Shown one piece after another: positions 1 through 5,270 of a stretch of DNA of 5,714 bases; positions within the stretch are counted from its first letter, which is position 1; each line of letters begins with the position of its first letter. The position numbers and the translations under genes were made by a program. The DNA comes from CBFGTJ01 sp965651815 (lineage in GTDB: Bacteria > Actinomycetota > Acidimicrobiia > Acidimicrobiales > Microtrichaceae), in assembly GCA_965651815.1 (NCBI GenBank), contig CBFGTJ010000203.1:1-5714 (forward strand), read 5' to 3'. Below the pieces are notes generated by a model that saw only the letters and a program-made list of their open reading frames with translations, was not told where the DNA came from and did no database searches.

Positions 1-214
1 CGTCGAAGGTGAACTGGGGTCCGCCGTTGATCCCGACGAACGGCTGGCCGTCCAGGTGGAACTCGACGGTGAGGACGCTCCCCGCGGGCCCCGGCCCGGC
101 GTCGGTGGAGCGGATGACCCTCGTGATCCCGGAGTTCGGGAACACCGAGACGTAGAACTCGGCAGCCTCGAGCGCCTGGCCGTCGAACCAGAGGTTGGGC
201 ACGATCCGTGGCAT
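1..214 (-). CDS. PhnB-like VOC-family protein (3' end outside window)
   Basis: The 71 visible N-terminal residues begin MPRIVPNLWFDGQALEAAEF and contain FYVSVFPNS, then a GSVLTVEFHLDGQPF strand pair and INGGPQFTF. This is the usual opening of the PhnB / '3-demethylubiquinone-9 3-methyltransferase-like' branch of the vicinal oxygen chelate (glyoxalase/bleomycin-resistance fold) superfamily. Despite the family name, these proteins are not generally shown to be methyltransferases, and the substrate here cannot be told. Family members are typically about 160 residues, so roughly the last 90 lie left of the window. The ATG start is well supported by AGGAGGAG five bases upstream (220-227). The gene is divergent from the thioredoxin gene, with about 106 bases between their starts. 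Family placement is confident; a catalytic role is not, because the C-terminal half of the fold is not visible. Confidence 0.9.
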   Translation of the reverse strand, partial: MPRIVPNLWFDGQALEAAEFYVSVFPNSGITRVIRSTDAGPGPAGSVLTVEFHLDGQPFVGINGGPQFTFD

Positions 215-219
215 GTGGT

Positions 220-227
220 CTCCTCCT
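220..227 (-). promoter_or_regulatory. Ribosome binding site of the VOC-family gene
   Basis: The minus strand reads AGGAGGAG, with five bases to the ATG at 214-212. This near-perfect Shine-Dalgarno sequence fixes the start. Confidence 0.8.
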
Positions 228-289
228 GCTCCGGGCGTACGTGCAGTGTGACGCACCCACCTCCCCGGACTCATCGGTCGGCGCGGGGG

Positions 290-295
290 TACGGT
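290..295 (+). promoter_or_regulatory. Candidate -10 element of the thioredoxin gene
   Basis: TACGGT fits the actinobacterial TAnnnT -10 pattern and lies 25 bases before the ATG. Transcription would start near 302, leaving a leader of about 20 bases that holds the ribosome site. I see no good TTGACA-like -35 at 17-18 bases spacing, so this is tentative. Confidence 0.3.
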
Positions 296-305
296 GCCGG
301 GTGGC

Positions 306-313
306 AGAGGAGG
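306..313 (+). promoter_or_regulatory. Ribosome binding site of the thioredoxin gene
   Basis: AGAGGAGG lies seven bases before the ATG at 321. It decides the start in favour of that ATG over an in-frame GTG at 294, which would place this purine block inside the coding region. Confidence 0.75.
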
Positions 314-320
314 CGAGCCG

Positions 321-776
321 ATGGACGACCAGGTCATCCCCTGCACCTCGTGCGGCCGTCGCAACCGCGTGCCCGCCGCGGCGAGCGGCACCCCCAGCTG
401 CGCGCAGTGCCACACGCCGCTGCCGTGGATCGCGGTCGCGGACGACGGGAGCTTCGAGGACGTCGTCACCCGCTCGCGACTGCCGGTGCTGCTCGACCTC
501 TGGGCGCCGTGGTGCGGACCGTGCCGCATGGTCAGCCCCGCGCTCGAGCAGCTGGCTCGTGAGCACGCGGGTGGGTTGAAGCTCGTGAAGGTGAACGTCG
601 ACGAGGCCCCCGGCGTCGCCGAGCGGTTTGCCGTGCAGGGCATCCCGACGCTCATCGTCCTCGACGGCGGGCGGGTGCTGGCGCGACAGACCGGTGCGGC
701 GCCGGAGTCAGCGCTGCGCAGCTGGCTGGAGAGCGCGCTGCCGGCGAGCCAGCGACGCGGGACCTCCGGCGCCTAG
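321..776 (+). CDS. Thioredoxin, Trx2/TrxC type with N-terminal zinc ribbon
   Basis: This 151-residue protein is a thiol-disulfide reductase of the thioredoxin fold, acting in the cytoplasm; no signal peptide is present. Residues 1-35 carry two CxxC pairs (C8-C11 and C27-C30), a small zinc-ribbon arrangement like that of E. coli thioredoxin 2. The thioredoxin domain follows: D59 (the buried acid before the active site, in LLDLWAPWC), the WCGPC redox site at 64-68, the VNVDE strand at 91-95, and the cis-proline P109 in GIPTL. The last dozen residues form a loose polar tail. Electrons would normally come from thioredoxin reductase, which is not in this window. In thioredoxin 2 the zinc ribbon is linked to oxidative-stress sensing; whether that holds here is inference. 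The gene stands alone. It is divergent from the VOC gene, and its stop codon interlocks with that of the converging lipoprotein gene. Confidence 0.95.
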   Translation: MDDQVIPCTSCGRRNRVPAAASGTPSCAQCHTPLPWIAVADDGSFEDVVTRSRLPVLLDLWAPWCGPCRMVSPALEQLAREHAGGLKLVKVNVDEAPGVAERFAVQGIPTLIVLDGGRVLARQTGAAPESALRSWLESALPASQRRGTSGA

Positions 777-787
777 CTCACCGAGGT
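762..787. terminator. Possible bidirectional hairpin over two convergent stop codons
   Basis: ACCTCCGG (762-769) can pair with CCGAGGT (781-787) with one bulged C, leaving an 11-base loop that contains CTAG, the interlocking stop codons of the thioredoxin and lipoprotein genes. There is no T-run on either side, so it is not a classical intrinsic terminator. Such U-less hairpins have been proposed for actinobacteria, and the convergent position fits. The stem is short and may be chance in GC-rich DNA. Confidence 0.25.
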
Positions 788-1852
788 GGACGCGTCGAGC
801 TCGAGGTCCACGACGTAGGGCAGGTGGTCCGACAAGCGGAACCACTCGGCGCCGGGTGACGCCCAGTCCGCGTCCGCCCGGTTCGGCACGAAGCCCCTGA
901 CCACCTGCACCGGCCCGCCGTCGGGGCGCATGACGTGGTCGATGCGGATGCGGACGCTGAGATGCTCGCGCTCCTGCCACGACACGCACAGCGAGAGCAG
1001 GTCGCAGGCGAGGAGGTTCGAGTCCTTCGGCCAGCCACCGGTGTAGCCGCAGCGGCGCACGTGCTCCGGATCCGCCAGCAGCTGCGCCATCGCCGCCTCG
1101 TCGCCCTCGGGGACCGACGGGCAGGTGGCGGGGTCCGCCGCGCCGGGGCTCACCTCGGCGAAGGTGTCGACCATCGGTGCGGGGACGACCGGCGCGGTGG
1201 TGGAGGTGCCCGTGAGCAGCCGGTACGACGGGTCGCCGGGCGCGAGGTTGAGGTCGCCCGCGAGGATCCATCGGCGCTCGTCGTCGGGATCGTGCTGTGC
1301 CACCAGCTCGCCGAACTCGCGGATCTGCGCGTCACGGGAACCCTGGGCGGCGCCGCCCCCGGCGGTGAGGTGCGTGCCGTAGATCCGCAGGGCACGCCCG
1401 TCCATGTCCACGTCGACCCAGACGAGGACGCGCATCACCTCGGGGTCGACACAGGCGCGGCCCAGGTGGGTGCCCCCGGAGCCAGTGACCTCGACGTCGC
1501 CCCGGACGAGGATCGCGACGCCCTCGCGCTCGGGCTTGATGTCGCAGGCCCAGTGCCGGTACGAGCCGCGCCGGTAGTCGGTGCGGGTGTGCTTCAACAG
1601 CGCGTCGACGTCGTCGGACTGCGCCTCCTGCACCACGAGCACGTGCGGCTGCAGCTGGTCGACCCTCGCGGCCCACCCGCGGTGCTCGCTGTACACGACG
1701 TCGTCGGCCTGCATGCCGAGGAGGTTCCAGGTCATCACGCGGAGCCCGCCGTCGCCGGGCGAGGGCGGCAGCTCCGCCGGCGGACCCGGCGGAGTGCAGC
1801 CGGCGAGCACCCCGAGCACCGCCACCACTCCGAGCACCCACCGTCGGCCCAT
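773..1852 (-). CDS. Secreted lipoprotein of the endonuclease/exonuclease/phosphatase (EEP) family
   Basis: This 359-residue protein begins MGRRWVLGVVAVLGVLAGC, a basic n-region, hydrophobic core and lipobox (VLAGC, C19). It should be lipid-anchored on the outer face of the membrane, with a proline-rich linker at 20-34. The rest is an EEP/DNase I-like metal-dependent hydrolase fold, with motifs in the expected order: MTWNLLG (N43), VVQEA (metal ligand E76), YGTHL (H161), AGDLNL (D200, N202), RIDHV (D305, H306) and SDHLP (catalytic D342-H343). The active site looks complete. The family includes nucleases, sphingomyelinases, inositol-phosphate phosphatases and others, so the substrate is open; an extracellular phosphodiesterase or nuclease is the safest reading. 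Six further cysteines (103, 134, 244, 268, 283, 289) could form disulfides outside the cell. The start has only a weak G-rich upstream stretch, but the complete signal peptide supports it. The gene converges on thioredoxin and is divergent from the hemerythrin gene. Confidence 0.9.
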   Translation of the reverse strand: MGRRWVLGVVAVLGVLAGCTPPGPPAELPPSPGDGGLRVMTWNLLGMQADDVVYSEHRGWAARVDQLQPHVLVVQEAQSDDVDALLKHTRTDYRRGSYRHWACDIKPEREGVAILVRGDVEVTGSGGTHLGRACVDPEVMRVLVWVDVDMDGRALRIYGTHLTAGGGAAQGSRDAQIREFGELVAQHDPDDERRWILAGDLNLAPGDPSYRLLTGTSTTAPVVPAPMVDTFAEVSPGAADPATCPSVPEGDEAAMAQLLADPEHVRRCGYTGGWPKDSNLLACDLLSLCVSWQEREHLSVRIRIDHVMRPDGGPVQVVRGFVPNRADADWASPGAEWFRLSDHLPYVVDLELDASTSVS

Positions 1853-1886
1853 CCCGCACCCCCGCGTCGTCCCACCGGCCTGAACG

Positions 1887-1892
1887 ACTGTA
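1887..1892 (-). promoter_or_regulatory. Candidate -10 element of the EEP lipoprotein gene
   Basis: The minus strand reads TACAGT, a TAnnnT hexamer 34 bases before the ATG, giving a leader of roughly 27 bases. No convincing -35 accompanies it, so this rests on one short motif. Confidence 0.25.
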
Positions 1893-1927
1893 CCGACGGG
1901 CGGGGGAGGCCGTCCCGACCTCGACCC

Positions 1928-1958
1928 TTGACCTCAAGTGCACTTGAACCTTTAGCGT
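1928..1958 (+). promoter_or_regulatory. MerR/SoxR-type promoter: palindrome in a 19-bp spacer, upstream of the hemerythrin gene
   Basis: A -35-like TTGACC (1928-1933) and a -10-like TAGCGT (1953-1958) are 19 bases apart. This over-long spacer is the hallmark of promoters activated by MerR-family regulators, which bind the spacer and untwist it. The spacer begins with the perfect 14-bp palindrome TCAAGTGCACTTGA (1934-1947). As I recall the E. coli soxS promoter, the SoxR box CCTCAAGTTAACTTGAGG overlaps the end of the -35 in the same register; 14 of 18 bases agree here, with differences at the two central bases and the last two. Transcription should start near 1965, leaving a leader of about 50 bases before the hemerythrin GTG. 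No MerR-family gene lies in this window, so the regulator would act from elsewhere. The specific regulator (SoxR itself or a relative) and the signal are inference. Confidence 0.65.
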
Positions 1959-2004
1959 CGACTCCTGCCGTCGGAACGGCGGTGCCCGCATCCTGATCGC
2001 AACC

Positions 2005-2012
2005 AGGGAGGA
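2005..2012 (+). promoter_or_regulatory. Ribosome binding site of the hemerythrin gene
   Basis: AGGGAGGA ends three bases before the GTG at 2016 (the GGAGG core ends four bases before it). It supports that GTG as the start. Confidence 0.7.
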
Positions 2013-2015
2013 ACC

Positions 2016-2699
2016 GTGACGACCACCCCCACCTACGAACCGCTGCCGTTGCGCACCGAGGACGGGAGGATCCACCCAGCCTTCGGGTTCCTCGCGATCC
2101 ACCGGGCGCTGCGCCGCGACGCCGAGCGCTTCGTCGTGGCCGCGCCGACGGCGCTGGCCGACCGCGAGGCGCACGCCGCCCTCGCGGCGCACTGGGAGCG
2201 GTACCGCGAGCTGCTCGAGTTCCACCACCGGTTCGAGGACGCCCAGCTCCTGCCACTGATGCGCCGCGAAGCGCCCGAGCTGTCCCCGCTGCTCGACGAG
2301 ATGGCGGCGGAGCACCACGACCTCGACGAGCTGCTGCCGCGGATCACGGCGATCGTCCGGTCCGAGCGGCCGGACGCACCCGCGGCGGGCGCGGCGTTCG
2401 AGTCGCTGTCCGGGCTCCTGCACCCGCACCTCGCCGCGGAGGAGGTCCACCTCGTGCCCGTGATGGAGCGCGTCTTCGGCTCCCGCAACGGCGACGGCGG
2501 CCCCGACGGCGGCGAACGCCGGGAGGGAGGGCCCGCCCAGAACCCCGACCACCCCGAGTTCTGGGTGCCCTGGATGGGCGAGCAGCTCGAGGAGGACCTC
2601 GTCGCGGAGTCGCTCGCCACGCTGCCCGAGGAGCACCGTGCGGCCTATCCCCGCTGGTTGGAGGAGTACCGCGCCGGGCTCGCCCGCTGGGTCCCCTGA
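2016..2699 (+). CDS. Hemerythrin-domain (HHE) protein with C-terminal extension
   Basis: This soluble 227-residue protein has no signal peptide. Residues 20-150 form a four-helix hemerythrin domain, with likely di-iron ligands in order: H29 (AIHRALRRD), H70 or H71 with E74 (FHHRFED), H100 or H101 (AEHHDLDEL), then H136/H138 with E142 (LHPHLAAEE). Hemerythrin domains bind O2 or NO, or sense or store iron. In actinobacteria, single-domain forms have been linked to peroxide and nitrosative stress, but which applies here cannot be read from sequence. A polar, glycine-rich linker (155-175) leads to a tail of about 50 residues rich in W, P and E (FWVPWMGEQLEEDL, then AAYPRWLEEYRAGLARW). Tails of this general type occur in actinobacterial HHE proteins without a known role. 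The GTG start has a good ribosome site, and the gene lies behind the SoxR-like promoter at 1928-1958. The kinase gene follows after 45 bases. Confidence 0.9.
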   Translation: MTTTPTYEPLPLRTEDGRIHPAFGFLAIHRALRRDAERFVVAAPTALADREAHAALAAHWERYRELLEFHHRFEDAQLLPLMRREAPELSPLLDEMAAEHHDLDELLPRITAIVRSERPDAPAAGAAFESLSGLLHPHLAAEEVHLVPVMERVFGSRNGDGGPDGGERREGGPAQNPDHPEFWVPWMGEQLEEDLVAESLATLPEEHRAAYPRWLEEYRAGLARWVP

Positions 2700-2731
2700 C
2701 GCCGGGGGAGCTGGGCCGGCGGGGCGGCGCG

Positions 2732-2737
2732 TAGCGT
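2732..2737 (+). promoter_or_regulatory. Candidate -10 for a leaderless kinase transcript
   Basis: TAGCGT ends seven bases before the GTG at 2745, and no Shine-Dalgarno sequence lies between. That spacing is typical of actinobacterial leaderless genes whose transcript begins at the start codon. No clear -35 is visible. The kinase may instead be read through from the hemerythrin gene. Confidence 0.4.
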
Positions 2738-2744
2738 CGCCGGG

Positions 2745-3602
2745 GTGGAGCGCCGCCTGCTGGAAGAGATCGGGCACCGGCTCCGGGCCCAGGTGCACGC
2801 CGCGACGCCGGTGCGCGGCGGGGACGTCGCCGCGTCGTACCGCCTGGAGCTGGCCGGCGGCGGCCGGGTGTTCGCCAAGACCCACCACGACCCGCCCCCG
2901 GGGTTCTTCACGACCGAGGCGGCGGGCCTCCGTTGGCTGCGCGATGCCGGCGCGGTGCGGGTGCCCGAGGTGCTCGCCGTCTCGGACGACCCGGCCTACC
3001 TGGTGCTGGAGTGGATCGAGGAGGGTCGTCGCGGGCCGACCACCGAGCAGGAGCTGGGCCGCGACCTCGCGGCGCTGCACCGCGCCGGTGCACCCTCCTT
3101 CGGGCGGGAGGACCGGCGCACGACCGGCTCGCGCGGGTTGCCGAACGACCCCTGCGACACCTGGCACGAGTTCCTCGCGCAGCGGCGGCTGCTGCCCCTG
3201 GCAGCCCTGGCCCGCGAGGCCGGGGTCCTCGACGCGGCAGCGCTGCGCGGCCTCGAGCGGATCGCCGCCCGCTGCGAGCAGCTCGTCGGACCGCCCGAGC
3301 CGCCGTCGCGACTCCACGGCGACCTGTGGGGCGGCAACCGGCTCGTGGACCGGCAGGGTCGCAGCTGGCTGATCGACCCCGCGGCGTTCGGCGGGCACCG
3401 TGAGTTCGACCTCGCGATGATGCGGCTGTTCGGTGGGTTCGGCGCCGACGTGTACGACGCCTATGGCGAGGCCCACCCGCTCGGGGACGGTTGGGAAGAG
3501 CGCGTCGAGCTGCACCAGCTCGTGCCCCTGGTCGTCCACGCGATCAAGTTCGGCGGCGGGTACGTCGCCGCGGCGGAGGCCGCGATCCGGCGCTACGCCT
3601 GA
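2745..3602 (+). CDS. Fructosamine kinase family protein (protein deglycation)
   Basis: This cytosolic 285-residue protein is close to the usual family length of about 290. The fructosamine-3-kinase/YniA family phosphorylates ketosamines, or ribulosamines, on glycated proteins; the product then falls apart and restores the free amine. Visible motifs: the nucleotide-binding loop VRGGDVAASYRLEL (23-36), lysine K45 in VFAKTHH, E58 in FTTEAAGLRWL, hinge LVLEW (86-90), the APH-type catalytic loop HGDLWGGN with H191, D193 and N198, the metal-binding LIDPA (D211), GHREFDLAMM (217-226), and the late FGGGY (269-273) typical of the family. The residue at the position of the redox-switch cysteine of human FN3K (GCISEG) is aspartate here (GGDVAAS), as in YniA-like proteins, so that switch looks absent. 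The GTG start lacks a ribosome site, but the N-terminus matches where the family begins. It is co-directional with hemerythrin and converges on the membrane-protein gene. Confidence 0.92.
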   Translation: MERRLLEEIGHRLRAQVHAATPVRGGDVAASYRLELAGGGRVFAKTHHDPPPGFFTTEAAGLRWLRDAGAVRVPEVLAVSDDPAYLVLEWIEEGRRGPTTEQELGRDLAALHRAGAPSFGREDRRTTGSRGLPNDPCDTWHEFLAQRRLLPLAALAREAGVLDAAALRGLERIAARCEQLVGPPEPPSRLHGDLWGGNRLVDRQGRSWLIDPAAFGGHREFDLAMMRLFGGFGADVYDAYGEAHPLGDGWEERVELHQLVPLVVHAIKFGGGYVAAAEAAIRRYA

Positions 3603-3611
3603 GCCCTCAGG
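3598..3611. terminator. Short inverted repeat between convergent kinase and membrane-protein genes
   Basis: CCTGAG-CC-CTCAGG overlaps the kinase stop codon (TGA 3600-3602) and ends directly before the opposing stop (3612-3614). The six-base arms leave a very tight loop; opening the inner pair gives a five-base stem with a four-base loop. There is no T-run. It is the only hairpin seen in this convergent junction and might help end transcription from both sides, but the stem is short. Confidence 0.25.
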
Positions 3612-4328
3612 TCACCGAGCGACGAGCGAGCGGGCCGTGTCGGGCAGGTGCTTCGCGACCTCCTCGATGGAGCGCACCGCCTCGGACAGCGGCGCCGGAC
3701 CCGACCCGCCGTCACCGAGGTGCAGCCGCTCCGGCAGCGACTGGAGGACGTCCGGCACGACCCTCGCGGCCACCCCGCGCAGCACCTCGCCCGGCCGCTG
3801 CTGCTCGCCGAGTCGGGAGTCGGCCACGAGGGCGACGCCGGTCAGGACCGGCACCGCGACCTGGGCCATCCGCAGCTTCCCCAGCACCGCCGTCGCCTCC
3901 TCCGACAGCCCGGTCTCGTCACGATCCTGGCCGTCATCGGACCGCTCGCCTCCCGCCCGTTCGGCCTCGTGGTGGATGCGGCTGCCGAGGTGGCTGGCAT
4001 ACCAGGTCGCCCCGAGCGCACCGAGCGTGCAGACGCCCTTCACCGCGGCGGCCCGGGCGACGCCCCGCTGTGCCAGGACACGGCCCTTGTTGGTGGTCGT
4101 GAGCTTCGCGGCACCGACGAGGTAGGCCCCGATCGCGGCCGTCTGGATCGGGCGCCACTTGGTCCAGACGTCGTTCTCGACGAGGAGCGAGGCGGCGGTG
4201 TCGTCCCGGCTCGCCCTCCCGCGCCCGTCCGAGCCACGCACCGCGAGGACGCCCATGAGCGAGCCCCCGAACCAGGTGGCGAGCCCGACCGTGTTGAGCG
4301 TGCGTGCGACGTCGTCGGCGGTCGTCAT
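3612..4328 (-). CDS. Uncharacterised multi-pass membrane protein
   Basis: This 238-residue protein starts MTTADDVARTLNTVGLATWF. I recognise its general type from actinobacterial hypothetical proteins but know no function. Hydrophobic stretches at about 11-30 (LNTVGLATWFGGSLMGVLAV), 62-77 (with AAIGAYLVGAA), 93-115 (with GVCTLGALGATWYAS) and 153-169 (with VAVPVLTGVALV) suggest three or four membrane passes. They are broken by polar, charged loops, notably an acidic stretch at 121-146 (ERSDDGQDRDE). Before and after the last segment are GKLRMAQ and ADSRLGEQQRPGEVLRG; the latter looks like a family signature. The C-terminal 50 residues are soluble and amphipathic. The ATG is chosen because the hydrophobic N-terminal segment follows it directly and GGGAG lies seven bases upstream; an open frame continues further upstream, but it runs antisense-like through the aldo/keto reductase gene in another frame. 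The start is 62 bases downstream of the reductase stop, so the two are probably co-transcribed. Confidence 0.75.
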   Translation of the reverse strand: MTTADDVARTLNTVGLATWFGGSLMGVLAVRGSDGRGRASRDDTAASLLVENDVWTKWRPIQTAAIGAYLVGAAKLTTTNKGRVLAQRGVARAAAVKGVCTLGALGATWYASHLGSRIHHEAERAGGERSDDGQDRDETGLSEEATAVLGKLRMAQVAVPVLTGVALVADSRLGEQQRPGEVLRGVAARVVPDVLQSLPERLHLGDGGSGPAPLSEAVRSIEEVAKHLPDTARSLVAR

Positions 4329-4331
4329 GTG

Positions 4332-4359
4332 CGTGCTCCCGTGCTCGTGCTCCCGTGCT
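4332..4359. repeat. Perfect 14-bp tandem duplication in the leader of the membrane-protein gene
   Basis: CGTGCTCCCGTGCT occurs twice in immediate succession (4332-4345, 4346-4359), just before the membrane-protein start. On the coding strand each unit reads AGCACGGGAGCACG, so the GGGAG ribosome-site core is duplicated 14 bases apart. The copy nearer the ATG (4336-4340) has proper spacing. Confidence 0.85.
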
Positions 4360-4390
4360 GCGGTGCCGGGCGGGTCCCGACCTGCAGCCC

Positions 4391-5260
4391 CTACCCCCGG
4401 CCGGCGCTCCCAGCACCGTCGAGCAGCTCGAGGTCGGAGGGCTCGAGGGTGAGCGAGGCGGCCGCCACGTTCTCCTCGAGGTGTTCCGGAGAGCCGGTGC
4501 CGGGGATCGGCAGCACCACCTCGCTGCGCGCCAGCAGCCACGCGAGCGCGACCTGGCCGGGCGTCGCACCGTGGCGGTCGGCCACCTCGGCGACCGCGCC
4601 GCCGGGCTCTGCGAGCCGGCCCGCGGCCAGCGGGTACCAGGGGATGAAGCCGATGCCGTTGCGGTCACAGTGCTCGAGCACGTCCTCGTACGCGCGGTCC
4701 GCGACGTTGTAGCGGTTCTGCACCGTGGTGACCGTGAAGTGGCGCCCCGCCTCCTCGATGTCGGCGACCGACACCTCCGACAGGCCCAGGTGCCGGACCA
4801 GCCCCTCGGACTGGAGCTCGGCGAGCACGCCGAACTGCTCGTCGCGGGGCACCTTCGGGTCGATCCGGTGCAGCTGGAACAGGTCGATGCGCTCGACGCC
4901 GAGGCGGCGCAGGCTCATCAGGCAGCACTGTCGGAGGTACTCGGGGCGACCGACGGGCGACCAGATGTCCGGCCCCTGCCGGGTCAGGCCCGCCTTGGTG
5001 GCGACGGTGATGCCGTCGTAGGGGTGCAGTGCCTCACGGATCAGCTCCTCGGAGACGTGGGGACCGTAGGAGTCGGCCGTGTCGATGAAGTCGACCCCGA
5101 GCTCGGGGAGGCGCCGGAGCACCTCGAGGGCACGACCGCGGTCCGGTGGGTCGCCCCACACCCCCTTGCCCGTGATGCGCATCGCGCCGAAGCCGAGGCG
5201 GGTGACGGGGAGGTCGCCGCCGATGCGGAAGGTGCCGGAGGGAGCTGCGGAGGTGGACAT
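4391..5260 (-). CDS. Aldo/keto reductase
   Basis: This 289-residue cytosolic, NADPH-dependent oxidoreductase has the (beta/alpha)8-barrel fold. It should reduce an aldehyde or ketone to the alcohol, and its substrate is unknown. The catalytic tetrad is complete: D60 and Y65 in FIDTADSYG, K89 in VATKAG and H131 in LFQLHRID. Other family marks are LGFGAMRITG (22-31) near the N-terminus, GLSEVS (159-164), VQNRYN (180-185), FIPWYPLAAGRL (205-216) and the cofactor-phosphate loop PIPGTGSPEHLEEN (251-264). It resembles the general short AKR group that includes E. coli YdbC rather than the voltage-channel beta-subunit type. The start has only GGGGG almost touching the ATG as upstream purine sequence. 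It begins 10 bases after the stop of the upstream gene on the same strand, so it is probably read as part of that unit. The membrane-protein gene follows it. Confidence 0.95.
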   Translation of the reverse strand: MSTSAAPSGTFRIGGDLPVTRLGFGAMRITGKGVWGDPPDRGRALEVLRRLPELGVDFIDTADSYGPHVSEELIREALHPYDGITVATKAGLTRQGPDIWSPVGRPEYLRQCCLMSLRRLGVERIDLFQLHRIDPKVPRDEQFGVLAELQSEGLVRHLGLSEVSVADIEEAGRHFTVTTVQNRYNVADRAYEDVLEHCDRNGIGFIPWYPLAAGRLAEPGGAVAEVADRHGATPGQVALAWLLARSEVVLPIPGTGSPEHLEENVAAASLTLEPSDLELLDGAGSAGRG

Positions 5261-5270
5261 GCCCCCATCT

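Noticed and set aside
241..256. GTGC-N8-GCAC inverted repeat between the VOC and thioredoxin genes
   Set aside because: Four-base arms are expected by chance, and I see no promoter element in register with them.
935..1996. A 353-codon plus-strand frame opposite the EEP lipoprotein
   Set aside because: It lies antisense to a gene with a signal peptide and all the catalytic motifs; its own translation is rich in R, G, A, V, D and H and shows no recognisable domain. It would also run across the MerR-type promoter.
2692..2709. TCCCC...GGGGA hairpin at the end of the hemerythrin gene
   Set aside because: It has a five-base stem with an eight-base loop and no T-run in GC-rich DNA. It is too weak to call a terminator, and the kinase gene follows in the same direction.
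1332..3539. A 735-codon open frame on the minus strand crossing the hemerythrin and kinase genes
   Set aside because: It runs antisense through two genes with clear family motifs, and its translation is a low-complexity mix of R, G, A, P, E and V with no domain. Long spurious frames are common opposite GC-rich genes.
4329..4541. N-terminal extension of the membrane-protein frame up to 4541
   Set aside because: The extra 71 residues are arginine-rich and out of character, overlap the reductase gene in another frame, and precede an ATG with a good ribosome site and hydrophobic segment.
3648..4712. A 354-codon plus-strand frame opposite the membrane protein and reductase
   Set aside because: It crosses two minus-strand genes and their intergenic gap, and its translation is compositionally biased without motifs. 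It is taken as a frame shadow.
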